Positions 33,158 to 42,200 of a stretch of 64,000 nucleotides of DNA are shown piece by piece (positions within the stretch are counted from its first letter, which is position 1; the number at the start of each line of letters is the position of its first letter). A model generated the notes under the pieces. The model was not told the DNA's origin, ran no database searches, and saw only the letters and a program-made list of their open reading frames with translations. A program made the translations under genes and the position numbers. This stretch comes from UBA4636 sp963650915 (lineage in GTDB: Bacteria; Bacillota; Clostridia; Christensenellales; Borkfalkiaceae): NCBI GenBank assembly GCA_963650915.1, contig CAVJMJ010000015.1:4266-68265 (forward strand). The letters are read 5' to 3'.

Positions 33158-34306
33158 ATGAGAAAACGTATTATATCGGCGATTTTAGTCTGCGTTATGC
33201 TTTGCGTCTTTGTTTGCGGGTGTAACACGACGACCGACGACCAAAATCGCGACGAGCCGTTACCCGTAGCGAAGAACAACAATTACACCAACCCGATATA
33301 TCCGCTCGTTAACGGAGAAAAGAAAAAAACATATACGGCGGATCCTTACATCGTAAGGGACGACGACGGTGCCTATTATTTATATTGCACTCAGTCCGAC
33401 GTGTACACGCCGACCTTGGCGTTTAAGCGCGGTCCCGTATTTAAATCTTACGACATGCACAGTTGGGAGTACGTTTCGGACGTTTTTGCAAACTATACGC
33501 CGAATTGGGGCACTCAAGGTGCGGGCGTATGGGCTCCTACCGTTTTGAAGGTGGGCGATAAGTGGAATTTTTACTATTCCCTTTCGACGGGCGGAGATAC
33601 TAACCCCGGCATCGGCGTAGCGACCTCTCCCACCCCTTACGGACCTTGGACTCATTACGGTAAACTTTTTACGAGTAACGAAATCGGCGTAACAAACTCC
33701 ATCGACCCCCACGTTTTCTACGATAACGACAAACTTTACATGGTTTTCGGAAGTTTCGGCGGGCTTATAACCCTAATAGAACTTACCGACGACGGGCTCG
33801 GTCTTAAAAACGGACTCGATTATCAAAAAGAACACAAAGTCGCTCTTGCCGGCTACGAAATATACGAACTTAACAATTACGAAGCCAGTCTGATCATCAA
33901 AAAAGACGGATGGTACTATTTGCTTCTTTCGACGGGTTCGTGTCTGAGCGGAAAGAATTCGACATATCACGTGGTCTGCGCAAAATCGCAAAAACTCGAA
34001 GGCCCTTATCTCGATTCGCAGGGCAGGGATATGTTCGGACCTAACCGCGGTGACAGTGTGGTCGTACCCTCTATGAGCGGAGCAATGGGACCCGGACACT
34101 GTGCGGTGGCAACGGACGATAACGGCGAGTATTGGCTATTATATCACGGATACGACACTACTTCATCGGTAGACGCAAGGGTATTGTATCTCGATAAACT
34201 TTTATGGGACGAAGAAACGGGTATGCCTTACGTTGAAAACAGAAAGGCAAGCAACGGAGTCGAAAAACCCGGTCCGTATATAAACTCTCTCGAACAAGGT
34301 GAATGA
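33158..34306 (+). CDS. GH43 lipoprotein, arabinanase-like
   Basis: This 382-residue exported lipoprotein has signal residues 1-21 and lipobox VCG-C22. The five-bladed GH43 domain has all three catalytic acids: Asp62 in TADPYIVRDDDG (base), Asp183 in SIDPHVF (modulator) and Glu242 in NYEASLII (acid). GVWAPTVLKVGDKWNFYYSLST and IGVATSPTPYGPW resemble endo-1,5-alpha-L-arabinanases. Anchored outside the cell, it would cut arabinan-type chains before import. It is the first gene of the operon, with AAGGAAGG upstream; the next gene, a paralogue, starts 2 bases after its stop. Confidence 0.87.
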   Translation: MRKRIISAILVCVMLCVFVCGCNTTTDDQNRDEPLPVAKNNNYTNPIYPLVNGEKKKTYTADPYIVRDDDGAYYLYCTQSDVYTPTLAFKRGPVFKSYDMHSWEYVSDVFANYTPNWGTQGAGVWAPTVLKVGDKWNFYYSLSTGGDTNPGIGVATSPTPYGPWTHYGKLFTSNEIGVTNSIDPHVFYDNDKLYMVFGSFGGLITLIELTDDGLGLKNGLDYQKEHKVALAGYEIYELNNYEASLIIKKDGWYYLLLSTGSCLSGKNSTYHVVCAKSQKLEGPYLDSQGRDMFGPNRGDSVVVPSMSGAMGPGHCAVATDDNGEYWLLYHGYDTTSSVDARVLYLDKLLWDEETGMPYVENRKASNGVEKPGPYINSLEQGE

Positions 34307-34307
34307 T

Positions 34308-35486
34308 ATGAAGAAGAAAATTTTGGTTTTATTTATCGTATTTATACTTGCTTTTACTTGGGGATGCGCTCCTTCGGGAGGCAATGCGTCCGAAAGTAAA
34401 GATAAAGACGATCCGACGCCCGAAAGAGAATATACCGTAGGAACTTATACCAATCCTTTACACTTTTACAAACAAGACGGTTCGGAATATTTCGTCGGCG
34501 TTGCCGATCCGGATATTTATCGCGACGACGAAAGCGGTTACTTTTACATGTACTGCACCAACACTCAGTGCGAAATGGGCGATAAAGGAATGATGTACGA
34601 CAGAGGTCCTATTTTCCGCAGTGAAAACCTTGTCGACTGGACTTGGGTAGGAAGCGTTTTCGACGGACAAGAGAATGCTTTGAGTTGGCACGATAAAAAC
34701 GCGGGCGTATGGGCTCCGTCGGTAATAAAGGTCGGCAACAGATACAACTATTACTATTCGTTGTCGCTTTGGGGCGATTCTAACCCCGGTATAGGCGTAG
34801 CGACTTCTCCCACTCCTTACGGCCCCTGGACCCATTACGGCAAACTTTTGGATCAAAAAATGACGGGCGTAAGAAACGGAATCGATCCTCAACCTTTTTA
34901 CGAAGGTGACGACCTCTACATTATATGGGGAAGTTTTTTCGGTATTGCGTGCACTAAACTTACCGATGACGGAACGGAACTTTTCTACGCCGATCAGGTT
35001 AAAGACCATATAACCTATCTTATCGACAACAACAATCCCGACGGAATGGACGTAAACACAAACTACGAAGGAAGTTACGTCATAAAACGCAACGGAAAAT
35101 ATTACTTTTTCGGTTCGCAAGGTACCTGCCTTGCTTCGACCGAGTCTACTTACCGCGTAAGAGTGGGCGTTGCGGACAACTTTCTCGATAAATTCACCAC
35201 TATAGACGGGGTGGAATTAGACGAAGAACCCTACGGACACGAAGTCATATCGCCGAGCGATAAAGTCGTCGGCGTAGGACACAATACGGTAGTTCAGGAT
35301 TTCGCGGGAGATTATTGGTTGTTTTATCACGGGTACGATATAAACGGTTCCCATCCGAGCGAAAGGATAGCGTTTTTAGACAAACTTTTGTGGGATGAAA
35401 ACGATCTTCCCTACGTCGAAGGCAAAGTTGCTTCAATCGGTGTGGAAAAAACCGGTTCCACCGTTGTTAAATTCACTAAAAATTAA
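34308..35486 (+). CDS. Second GH43 lipoprotein, paralogue of the first
   Basis: 392 residues. The signal peptide ends in the lipobox TWG-C20. Catalytic residues are Asp67 (VADPDIYRDDESG), Asp193 (NGIDPQPF) and Glu254 (NYEGSYVIKRNGKYY). It shares whole segments with the first enzyme (NPGIGVATSPTPYGPWTHYGKL), so the pair arose by duplication, but loops around the active site differ (for example LIDNNNPDGMDVNTN), which suggests different chain positions or linkages. The ATG at 34308 is chosen over GTG at 34299 because AAGGTG then lies at proper distance. Confidence 0.87.
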   Translation: MKKKILVLFIVFILAFTWGCAPSGGNASESKDKDDPTPEREYTVGTYTNPLHFYKQDGSEYFVGVADPDIYRDDESGYFYMYCTNTQCEMGDKGMMYDRGPIFRSENLVDWTWVGSVFDGQENALSWHDKNAGVWAPSVIKVGNRYNYYYSLSLWGDSNPGIGVATSPTPYGPWTHYGKLLDQKMTGVRNGIDPQPFYEGDDLYIIWGSFFGIACTKLTDDGTELFYADQVKDHITYLIDNNNPDGMDVNTNYEGSYVIKRNGKYYFFGSQGTCLASTESTYRVRVGVADNFLDKFTTIDGVELDEEPYGHEVISPSDKVVGVGHNTVVQDFAGDYWLFYHGYDINGSHPSERIAFLDKLLWDENDLPYVEGKVASIGVEKTGSTVVKFTKN

Positions 35487-35512
35487 AATAAACGATACGG
35501 AGGTATTTATCG

Positions 35513-37006
35513 ATGAAAAAATTATTGGCTATATTATTGTCGGTTATGATGCTTTTTACCGCAATGGCTTTTACCGCTTGCAATGGTAACGAAGACGATA
35601 ACCCGTTGGAAGGCGACGGCGACATCGTTCGCGACGCCGACGGAAACATAGTTTACGACAACGTTCAATTAAAAATGTGGAGCGTTACGACGGGCGACGA
35701 CGCTAAGACGCAGGACGAGATAATCGCTCGCTTTAACGACATGTACAGCGGTATGATACACGTAGAAACTACTCATACTTCCCGTTACGACCTCGAAACC
35801 CTTTTGTCGAACACCATGCAATTCGACCAGGAAAACGCACCCGACATGTTATTCAATCACGGTTCGCGTACCACGGAATACAACGATAACGGTTGGCTTA
35901 CGCAGGTTGATTTCTTCTTTGAAAAAAGCGGTGCGCTTTTCGATAAAGACGACTTCGTTCCCTCTTTATTGGAATCTGTAACGATAGACGGAACGGCTTA
36001 CGGCGTTCCCATCGACTGCCATTCGGCAATCGTTTGCGTCAGAAAGGACATTTTAGACAAAAACAATCTCAAAGTACCTACGAATTATCAAGAACTCGTA
36101 GAAGTTTGCGAAAAAGCAACAGAACTTGCGTCGCAAAATAATTTATGGATTCGCGGAGAAAACTCTTCGGGTTATGCCGCCACCGAATGGCGTAAAGCCA
36201 CCACTGCGGAAGCCTACACGGCGTTTCCCATTTCCTACGGCGATATGTGGGTACACGAATTCGTCGATTACACGGCGGCTATTCAAAACGGCGGTTCGAT
36301 AGTCGATTCCGAAGGAATGCCTGCTTGGAACACAACCGAAACGGCAAACGGTCTTCAAGTTTTGCGTGATTGGATTTTCCCGACCTCTACTTCCACGAAT
36401 AAAGTCGCATTATCCAAAGATTACGGCTCCGCTTACGACGTAGGCGACGCACCTTTCCAAAAAGGCGATTGCATTTTCAAACTTCAAGGACCTTGGTCAT
36501 GGCAGAAAGAACTTCAGACTTTCTCCTCTTTACTCGGTAAAGACGGCGGTTCCGACAATATTACGACAATATCGTTATCCAACCTTTTCGCAAAAGATTC
36601 CACTAAGGAATACGCAAGCAAAATTAAGGGTGAAGGTCATGCGATAACATTGCTTAAAACGGTAAAAAGTTACACCAAAGCGTGTGCCGCAACCTTATTT
36701 ATGGAATACATGTCGTTAAACGGCGGTATCGAATGGGCAAAACGCGGACATTTACCCGCAGTACGCTCGGTATCTCTTTCTAACGAATACAAATCCGATC
36801 CCGCATACACCGCATACGTTCAAAATTGGGGCACGCCCGAAGATTACGTAGTGGTTCCTCCCACAAAATATTACACTTACGTTGACAGTTATTTCAAAAA
36901 CAGCGTGACTCAAGTAATTTCAGCCGCCCATAAAAACGACGACATCAAGGGCATTTTAAACAAAGAATATAACGATTGTCTCGATTACATTCAGTTATAC
37001 AGATAA
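35513..37006 (+). CDS. Extracellular sugar-binding lipoprotein of an ABC transporter
   Basis: 497 residues. Signal peptide and lipobox FTA-C23 precede a type 1 solute-binding fold: LKMWSVTTGDDAKTQDEIIARFN near the start, a middle GTAYGVPIDCHSAIV segment with the usual hinge pattern, and GGIEWAKRGHLPAVRS near the end. It delivers oligosaccharides to the two permeases encoded directly downstream. GGAGG lies 10 bases before the ATG. A hairpin (37005-37022) begins within its stop codon and may protect the message so that binding protein is made in excess. Confidence 0.88.
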   Translation: MKKLLAILLSVMMLFTAMAFTACNGNEDDNPLEGDGDIVRDADGNIVYDNVQLKMWSVTTGDDAKTQDEIIARFNDMYSGMIHVETTHTSRYDLETLLSNTMQFDQENAPDMLFNHGSRTTEYNDNGWLTQVDFFFEKSGALFDKDDFVPSLLESVTIDGTAYGVPIDCHSAIVCVRKDILDKNNLKVPTNYQELVEVCEKATELASQNNLWIRGENSSGYAATEWRKATTAEAYTAFPISYGDMWVHEFVDYTAAIQNGGSIVDSEGMPAWNTTETANGLQVLRDWIFPTSTSTNKVALSKDYGSAYDVGDAPFQKGDCIFKLQGPWSWQKELQTFSSLLGKDGGSDNITTISLSNLFAKDSTKEYASKIKGEGHAITLLKTVKSYTKACAATLFMEYMSLNGGIEWAKRGHLPAVRSVSLSNEYKSDPAYTAYVQNWGTPEDYVVVPPTKYYTYVDSYFKNSVTQVISAAHKNDDIKGILNKEYNDCLDYIQLYR

Positions 37007-37022
37007 TCAGGTACGCCTGATT
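37005..37022 (+). promoter_or_regulatory. Intercistronic hairpin after the binding-protein gene
   Basis: AATCAGG / CCTGATT with a TACG loop, directly at the stop codon and without a T-run. Similar hairpins after malE-like genes block 3' decay and raise binding-protein yield. Confidence 0.55.
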
Positions 37023-37039
37023 TACGTAAAGGGTAAACA

Positions 37040-38023
37040 ATGAAAACAGAAAAACTCGTAGATATTCGAGAATACGCCGAGCAAAAGGAAAGGCGCAAAA
37101 GTAAAATAAAAAAAGCAGTGTCGGTAGGCGGTTTTTTAGGACCTTACACGATAAGCTTTTTGATGTTTTTCGTCTTTCCTCTCGTTTTCGGTATAGTAAT
37201 GTCCTTTTCAAAGTTTTCGTCAAAGTCTTTTTTACCCGAGGAAGTCGGAACTTTGGAAAATTACAAGGTATTATTCGGAAATACCGCTATTGCGCGCGAT
37301 TTTTGGAATTCCGTTTGGACAACTATTAAATTTTGCGTCTGCATAGTACCTCTTTCCATATTGATACCGTTAGGGCTTGCTCTTTTGATAAATCTTAAAC
37401 CGCCGGGGTATAAATTCTTCCGTGCCGCCATTTACGTTCCGGGAATTTTCCCTCTTACGGCGACGGGGCTTATACTTATAAGGCTTTTCGACTCTCACTA
37501 CGGCTGGATAAATTCGGTGTTTAATTTAACGACCGATTGGTTCGGCGAGGTAGGAAGTTGTTGGTTTATGATAGGTTTCTTCTGCATTTGGTGCGGTATA
37601 GGCGGAAACTTTATAATCTTTTGTGCGGGTCTTGAAAACGTAGACAAATCTTTATACGAAGCGGCAAACGTCGACGGTTGTTCGCCGTGGAAGAAATTTC
37701 TGCACGTAACCCTTCCCGGCATTCGTCCTCAAATATTTTTGACACTTTTTACCACGCTCATAGGCTATATGAACGTTTACGGGCAAATCTATATTTTAGG
37801 AAGCAACAATCCCGACCTTAACAAAATGAAGTCGGCGGTATACAGAATACAGGATCTTTTAGCGGGTTCAAATCCTCGCTCTTTCGGTTACGCGGCGGCA
37901 ATGGGCATATGCCTCGGTATAATAATCATAATGATTTCGACCATACAACTTATGACCGATAAAGACAAAAAAGGAGGCAACAAACGTGTCACGCAGTTTG
38001 CAAAGTGGAAAGAAAGCAAGTAA
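37040..38023 (+). CDS. Sugar ABC transporter permease, MalF/UgpA type
   Basis: This 327-residue membrane protein has six predicted segments and the ATPase-contact (EAA) loop YEAANVDGCSPWKKFLHVTLPGIRP at about 211. It pairs with the following MalG-type permease. Its C-terminal 38 bases overlap the next gene, so translation is coupled. Confidence 0.87.
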   Translation: MKTEKLVDIREYAEQKERRKSKIKKAVSVGGFLGPYTISFLMFFVFPLVFGIVMSFSKFSSKSFLPEEVGTLENYKVLFGNTAIARDFWNSVWTTIKFCVCIVPLSILIPLGLALLINLKPPGYKFFRAAIYVPGIFPLTATGLILIRLFDSHYGWINSVFNLTTDWFGEVGSCWFMIGFFCIWCGIGGNFIIFCAGLENVDKSLYEAANVDGCSPWKKFLHVTLPGIRPQIFLTLFTTLIGYMNVYGQIYILGSNNPDLNKMKSAVYRIQDLLAGSNPRSFGYAAAMGICLGIIIIMISTIQLMTDKDKKGGNKRVTQFAKWKESK

Positions 38024-38879
38024 AGCGGTTGCCTTTGCGATACTTTTGGTAGTTGCCGTGCTCATGCTGTTACCTCTCGTGTGGGGGGTAGCGGGTTCTT
38101 TCAGAAAAAGCAGCGATATATACTTATACCCCGATAAATTTTTCCCCTCAAATTGGGACGCATTTACTTTAGACGGGTACAAAGAATTATTTTCCAAAAC
38201 GCAATACGTGTCGAGTAACGCAAACGAATGGTATCCGATATGGAACTGGCTTTTAAACTCTTTGATAGTTGCGGTGGGCGGAACTCTTTGCTACCTCGTA
38301 ATAGCCTCGTTTGCGGCATACGCATTTGTTTTTCTCGACTTTAAATACGCAAACAAAATATTTTATTTTTTGATTTGCACCATGACTATTCCGGGAATAG
38401 TTTCCACCACGCCTCAACTTATAAACATGAATATTTTGCACGTTTATAAATCCCTTCTCGGGTTGATAATTCCGAGTTTCGGCGGAGTTTACGGGGTATT
38501 TTTAATAAGGCAGTTCTTTTTGGGAATCCCTAAAGACCTTGTCGAAAACGCCCGCATGGACGGTGCAAGCAACTTTAAAATTTTTATGAAAGTAGTTTTA
38601 CCGCTCGGTAAATCCGCATTGTTCGTAGAAGGTCTTTTCGGCTTTATGGGCGCGTGGAACGACGTACAATGGGCTCAACTTATAATCGGTAACGCACCGA
38701 GAAGCACTTGGACGCTTGCGTACGGTTTAAAAGTTATTTCCGATCAATGCGAAGCTTACGAATCGATTACCCTTTCGCTTGCGAGTGCGGTCATTGCGAT
38801 GATACCTATTTTCATCGTTTACCTTATCGCGCAGAATAAAATTATCGAAGGAGTTGCCTCTACGGGCATTAAACGTTAA
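37986..38879 (+). CDS. Sugar ABC transporter permease, MalG/UgpE type
   Basis: 297 residues, six membrane segments and the EAA loop VENARMDGASNFKIFMKVVLPLGKSA. The GTG start at 37986 is supported by AAAGGAGG nine bases upstream, inside the previous gene. It completes the inner-membrane channel for the imported oligosaccharide. Confidence 0.87.
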   Translation: MSRSLQSGKKASKAVAFAILLVVAVLMLLPLVWGVAGSFRKSSDIYLYPDKFFPSNWDAFTLDGYKELFSKTQYVSSNANEWYPIWNWLLNSLIVAVGGTLCYLVIASFAAYAFVFLDFKYANKIFYFLICTMTIPGIVSTTPQLINMNILHVYKSLLGLIIPSFGGVYGVFLIRQFFLGIPKDLVENARMDGASNFKIFMKVVLPLGKSALFVEGLFGFMGAWNDVQWAQLIIGNAPRSTWTLAYGLKVISDQCEAYESITLSLASAVIAMIPIFIVYLIAQNKIIEGVASTGIKR

Positions 38880-38890
38880 AGGTGTAAAAA

Positions 38891-40303
38891 ATGACTCTCG
38901 TTACTAAAAAAGAAGCAGATAAAATTTTAAAAGATAACGATAATCGGCTTATAGACGACTCTTTGACCTCTTTCGTGTCTTTAAAAAACGTCAATAAAAT
39001 TTATCCTAACGGCGTTCACGCGGTTTACGATTTTAATCTTGACGTACAAAAACACGATTTCGTCGCTTTGGTCGGTCCGTCCGGTTGCGGTAAGTCAACT
39101 ACGCTGAGAATGATTGCGGGGCTTGAAGAAATTTCGAGCGGTGCTTTGTATATAGACAAAGCGTACAGCAACTATCTGCAAAGCAAAGACCGCGACATAG
39201 CGATGGTTTTCCAAAGTTACGCGTTGTACCCGCAGATGAGCGTTTACGACAACATAGCGTTCGGCTTAAAGATAAGAAAACTCCCCGAAGAAGAAATTAA
39301 GGAAAGGGTGTTTAAGGCGGCGGAAATCCTCGATTTAGGCGATTACCTCGACCGTAAGCCCAAAGAACTTTCCGGCGGGCAAATGCAAAGGGTAGCCTTG
39401 GGAAGGGCAATCGTAAGACAGGCAAACTTGTTTTTGATGGACGAACCTTTATCCAACCTCGACGCCAAGTTAAGGGTGCAAATGCGTTCGGAAATCATAC
39501 GTATTCATAAGGAAGTAGGGGCGACGACCATTTACGTTACGCACGACCAAACGGAAGCCATGACGATGGCTAACGTAATAGTGGTTATGAACAAAGGCTT
39601 TATCCAACAGGTCGGAAGAGCCATCGACGTATATAATCACCCCAACAATCTTTTCGTGGCGACTTTTATAGGAAGCCCCGCCATGAACGTTATAGAAGCT
39701 TATTGCCATGAAGGAAAGCTTACCTTTAAAAACGGGCTTAAAGTAGACCTCGGCAAAGATTTCGCCCTCAAATACGACGAATTTATTCAAGGAAAAATCA
39801 AAGAAATAAAAGAAAGCCTCGATAACCTCGACGATATGAGCGACGAAACGGTTGCGAGAATGAAAGCCTCGCAAATTTACAAAAAAGAAGAAAAGAAAGC
39901 GGTTAAAAAGCAATCCTTCTTTAAAAAGTTGTTCTCTAAAAAGACGACGGAAAAGGAAGAGAAAGAAGAACACCGCAAAGAACTTAAAGAAACTTTGGAA
40001 ACCATGTTGCGTCACTACGAAGGGGTAGGCGACGACAAAATCGTTAAGGTGGGTATTCGTCCCGAACACGTTTATCTTTCCACGGATAAACGCGACGTTA
40101 AAGTAAAATCCGACGAACTTACGGCGACTCCTACCCTCGTAGAACTTTTAGGTAGCGAAAACATCTTACATTTTGACCTTTTCGATACGGACTTCCAGGT
40201 AAAAACTTCTCAATTAGAGTATGACACAGAGCAAATAAACCTCGTATTAGACGTTGAAAAATTACACGTATTCGACGTCGAAAGCGGGCTTAAAATAAAT
40301 TAA
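38891..40303 (+). CDS. Sugar ABC transporter ATPase with a charged insertion
   Basis: 470 residues, against about 370 for MalK/MsmK/UgpC. Walker A GPSGCGKST at 62-70, Q-loop SYALYPQ, signature LSGGQ at 160-164, Walker B LFLMDEPLSNLD and switch VTHDQTEA are intact, and the C-terminal VGIRPEH of the TOBE region is present. Two extras stand out. One is an N-terminal extension of about 28 residues partly encoded by a dispersed-repeat copy (DNRLIDDSL). The other is an insertion at about 297-383, extremely rich in Lys and Glu, splitting the regulatory C-terminal domain. It is probably the dedicated energiser of the two permeases upstream. The insertion may bind a regulator; that is inference. Confidence 0.85.
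   Translation: MTLVTKKEADKILKDNDNRLIDDSLTSFVSLKNVNKIYPNGVHAVYDFNLDVQKHDFVALVGPSGCGKSTTLRMIAGLEEISSGALYIDKAYSNYLQSKDRDIAMVFQSYALYPQMSVYDNIAFGLKIRKLPEEEIKERVFKAAEILDLGDYLDRKPKELSGGQMQRVALGRAIVRQANLFLMDEPLSNLDAKLRVQMRSEIIRIHKEVGATTIYVTHDQTEAMTMANVIVVMNKGFIQQVGRAIDVYNHPNNLFVATFIGSPAMNVIEAYCHEGKLTFKNGLKVDLGKDFALKYDEFIQGKIKEIKESLDNLDDMSDETVARMKASQIYKKEEKKAVKKQSFFKKLFSKKTTEKEEKEEHRKELKETLETMLRHYEGVGDDKIVKVGIRPEHVYLSTDKRDVKVKSDELTATPTLVELLGSENILHFDLFDTDFQVKTSQLEYDTEQINLVLDVEKLHVFDVESGLKIN
38939..38965 (+). repeat. Dispersed repeat, copy 13, inside the sugar ATPase gene
   Basis: GATAATCGGCTTATAG, then ACG, then ACTCTTTGA. It encodes DNRLIDDSL in the family-atypical N-terminal extension. Confidence 0.6.
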
Positions 40304-40319
40304 AAAACAGGAGGAAAAC

Positions 40320-42164
40320 ATGTTCAAAAAAAGCAAAATCGTTTTACTTATCGCACTCGTTTTAGCGTGCATCGCACTCGTTGCCTGTAATCCGGGCAAT
40401 AACTCGTCGTCTTCGGGCGGAGGAGAATCCGCTTATGACGGACCTTGCGCAATCAAACTTACCGCAATAGGTCAAACCACGATAAAAGCGGGTAAAACCG
40501 TACAACTTCGTGCGTCCGTTACGGGTACGACCAACAAAGACGTAACTTATGCGTCGAGTAACGAAACGGTAGCAACTGTATCCGACAAAGGTTTGGTAAC
40601 CGGTCTTAAACAAGGCGAAGCGGTAATTACCTGCTCTTTAAACGAAGATACCCGTTGCAAAAGCACCATTACAATCACCGTCGAGGAGGCAATCGTACCT
40701 ACTTCGATAACCATCGAAGGAAACGACAGCACGGTACAATGGACGAACGAAACTTTACAACTTAAAGCCGTCGTAACGCCCGAAGACGCTTCCGCTCTCG
40801 TTACTTGGGAAAGTTCGGATAACACTGTAGCGACCGTTTCCGAAACCGGTCTCGTAACCTTTATCGCTAACGGTCAGGTTACTTTAACAGCGATTTCCAA
40901 AGAAGATTCCAACGTAAAAGGAACGGTAACTTATACCGTAAAGACCGGTTTCTTCCGTAGCGACATGGGTTCTCCGTACTGGGATATTTCCAATCAGTGT
41001 GCAGACGAAAATCCTCAAGTCAAACTTACTTTACAGAGCGATCAAGCCGGTTATCATTCTTGCTATCTTGCAAACGTTTCGGCTACGAGATACTACGTTG
41101 AAGCCAACTTTACCCTCGACGAACAAATTTCCGCTTGGGTTTGGCAAGGTTTCGGTTTCGGTAGCGGTTTAAACGAAAATTCGACCCGTTACTTCATCTT
41201 CAGCCCTTACGTCGAGGGACAAAACAACAGCAACAACAAATTTATCGTTAAAGATCTTCCCAACGACACTTGGCCTGCTATCACCACTCGTTCTCAAACC
41301 TGGGGCGAAAACGGACTTGACGATATCAATTATAAAACGGCTCCCGTTAAGGTAGCGCTTTTACGCGACAATAACGTTTACTACTATCTTATCAACGATA
41401 AGCTTATGTACGTCGACAACACTACCATATACGACGGTATTAAGACTATGCCTATATTGGTTGCCATCGACGAAAGCGTAACCGTAACCGATTATATTTG
41501 CATAACAGACGACGCTCAACTCGACGCCAAACTTAACACCGCCGAATACAAAAAGACTTTCTATGCATCTAACGACAAAATCGTAAAATACGAAAGCAAT
41601 GCAAAATTCACTTTCGAATCAAACGGCGTTATGGCAAAAGACAACAAAGTTAAATCGTTGGGCGATGCGGCAATGCTTATGGGTGACTTCGAAATCGAAT
41701 TCGACGTTTCCGATATTCAGGTAAACAAAGGAAAAACCAACGCTATAACGGGTATTACCGTAAACCTTTCTCGTTATGAAAGTGCGGATACGGTTGAATC
41801 GTTTATTCTCGGTAAGTCCATACAGTCTCCCGAAACGGAAGGTTTCGTAGGTGCTTTATATAGCTGGGCTTATACAAAGTCGATGGAAGATTCCACAAGT
41901 TGGTATTCGTGGCTTGAAAGTTCAACAAAAGTTGCCGACGACGACAATCAAAAACATCACATCAAAATAACTCGTACCATTACGGAGAACCTTTCTTATT
42001 TTGAAATGTACGTCGACAACGTTAAAGTAAACTTCGATAAAGCAAACAGTAAATGGACGAACAACACGAGCAAATATACCGGCGCATACATTTTGTGGGT
42101 CGGTACCGAATACGCTTCGGCTCAAGTCACAGACTTTACTTTTAAATCAAATATCGCAAAATAA
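40320..42164 (+). CDS. Lipoprotein with two Big_2 domains and a lectin-like C-terminal part
   Basis: 614 residues. Signal peptide and lipobox LVA-C23 are followed by two Ig-like Big_2 domains (about 45-125 and 130-210) with the family pattern VTYASSNETVATVSDKGLVTGLKQGEAVIT. The remaining 400 residues contain two modules that look like concanavalin-type (LamG-like) beta sandwiches, each with a segment such as NNVYYYLINDKLMYVDN, typical of domains that bind carbohydrate. No catalytic motif is seen. Standing in the sugar-transport operon, it is likely a surface glycan-binding protein that feeds the GH43 enzymes and the transporter. The next gene is a paralogue. AGGAGG precedes the ATG. Confidence 0.75.
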   Translation: MFKKSKIVLLIALVLACIALVACNPGNNSSSSGGGESAYDGPCAIKLTAIGQTTIKAGKTVQLRASVTGTTNKDVTYASSNETVATVSDKGLVTGLKQGEAVITCSLNEDTRCKSTITITVEEAIVPTSITIEGNDSTVQWTNETLQLKAVVTPEDASALVTWESSDNTVATVSETGLVTFIANGQVTLTAISKEDSNVKGTVTYTVKTGFFRSDMGSPYWDISNQCADENPQVKLTLQSDQAGYHSCYLANVSATRYYVEANFTLDEQISAWVWQGFGFGSGLNENSTRYFIFSPYVEGQNNSNNKFIVKDLPNDTWPAITTRSQTWGENGLDDINYKTAPVKVALLRDNNVYYYLINDKLMYVDNTTIYDGIKTMPILVAIDESVTVTDYICITDDAQLDAKLNTAEYKKTFYASNDKIVKYESNAKFTFESNGVMAKDNKVKSLGDAAMLMGDFEIEFDVSDIQVNKGKTNAITGITVNLSRYESADTVESFILGKSIQSPETEGFVGALYSWAYTKSMEDSTSWYSWLESSTKVADDDNQKHHIKITRTITENLSYFEMYVDNVKVNFDKANSKWTNNTSKYTGAYILWVGTEYASAQVTDFTFKSNIAK

Positions 42165-42200
42165 TTCGGAAAAATCCGAAAAATATAAAGGAGAGAAAAC

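Noticed and set aside
37862..37885. GGTTCAAATCC string resembling a tRNA T-arm
   Set aside because: It lies in frame inside the permease gene (GSNPRSF) and no cloverleaf partner arms surround it.
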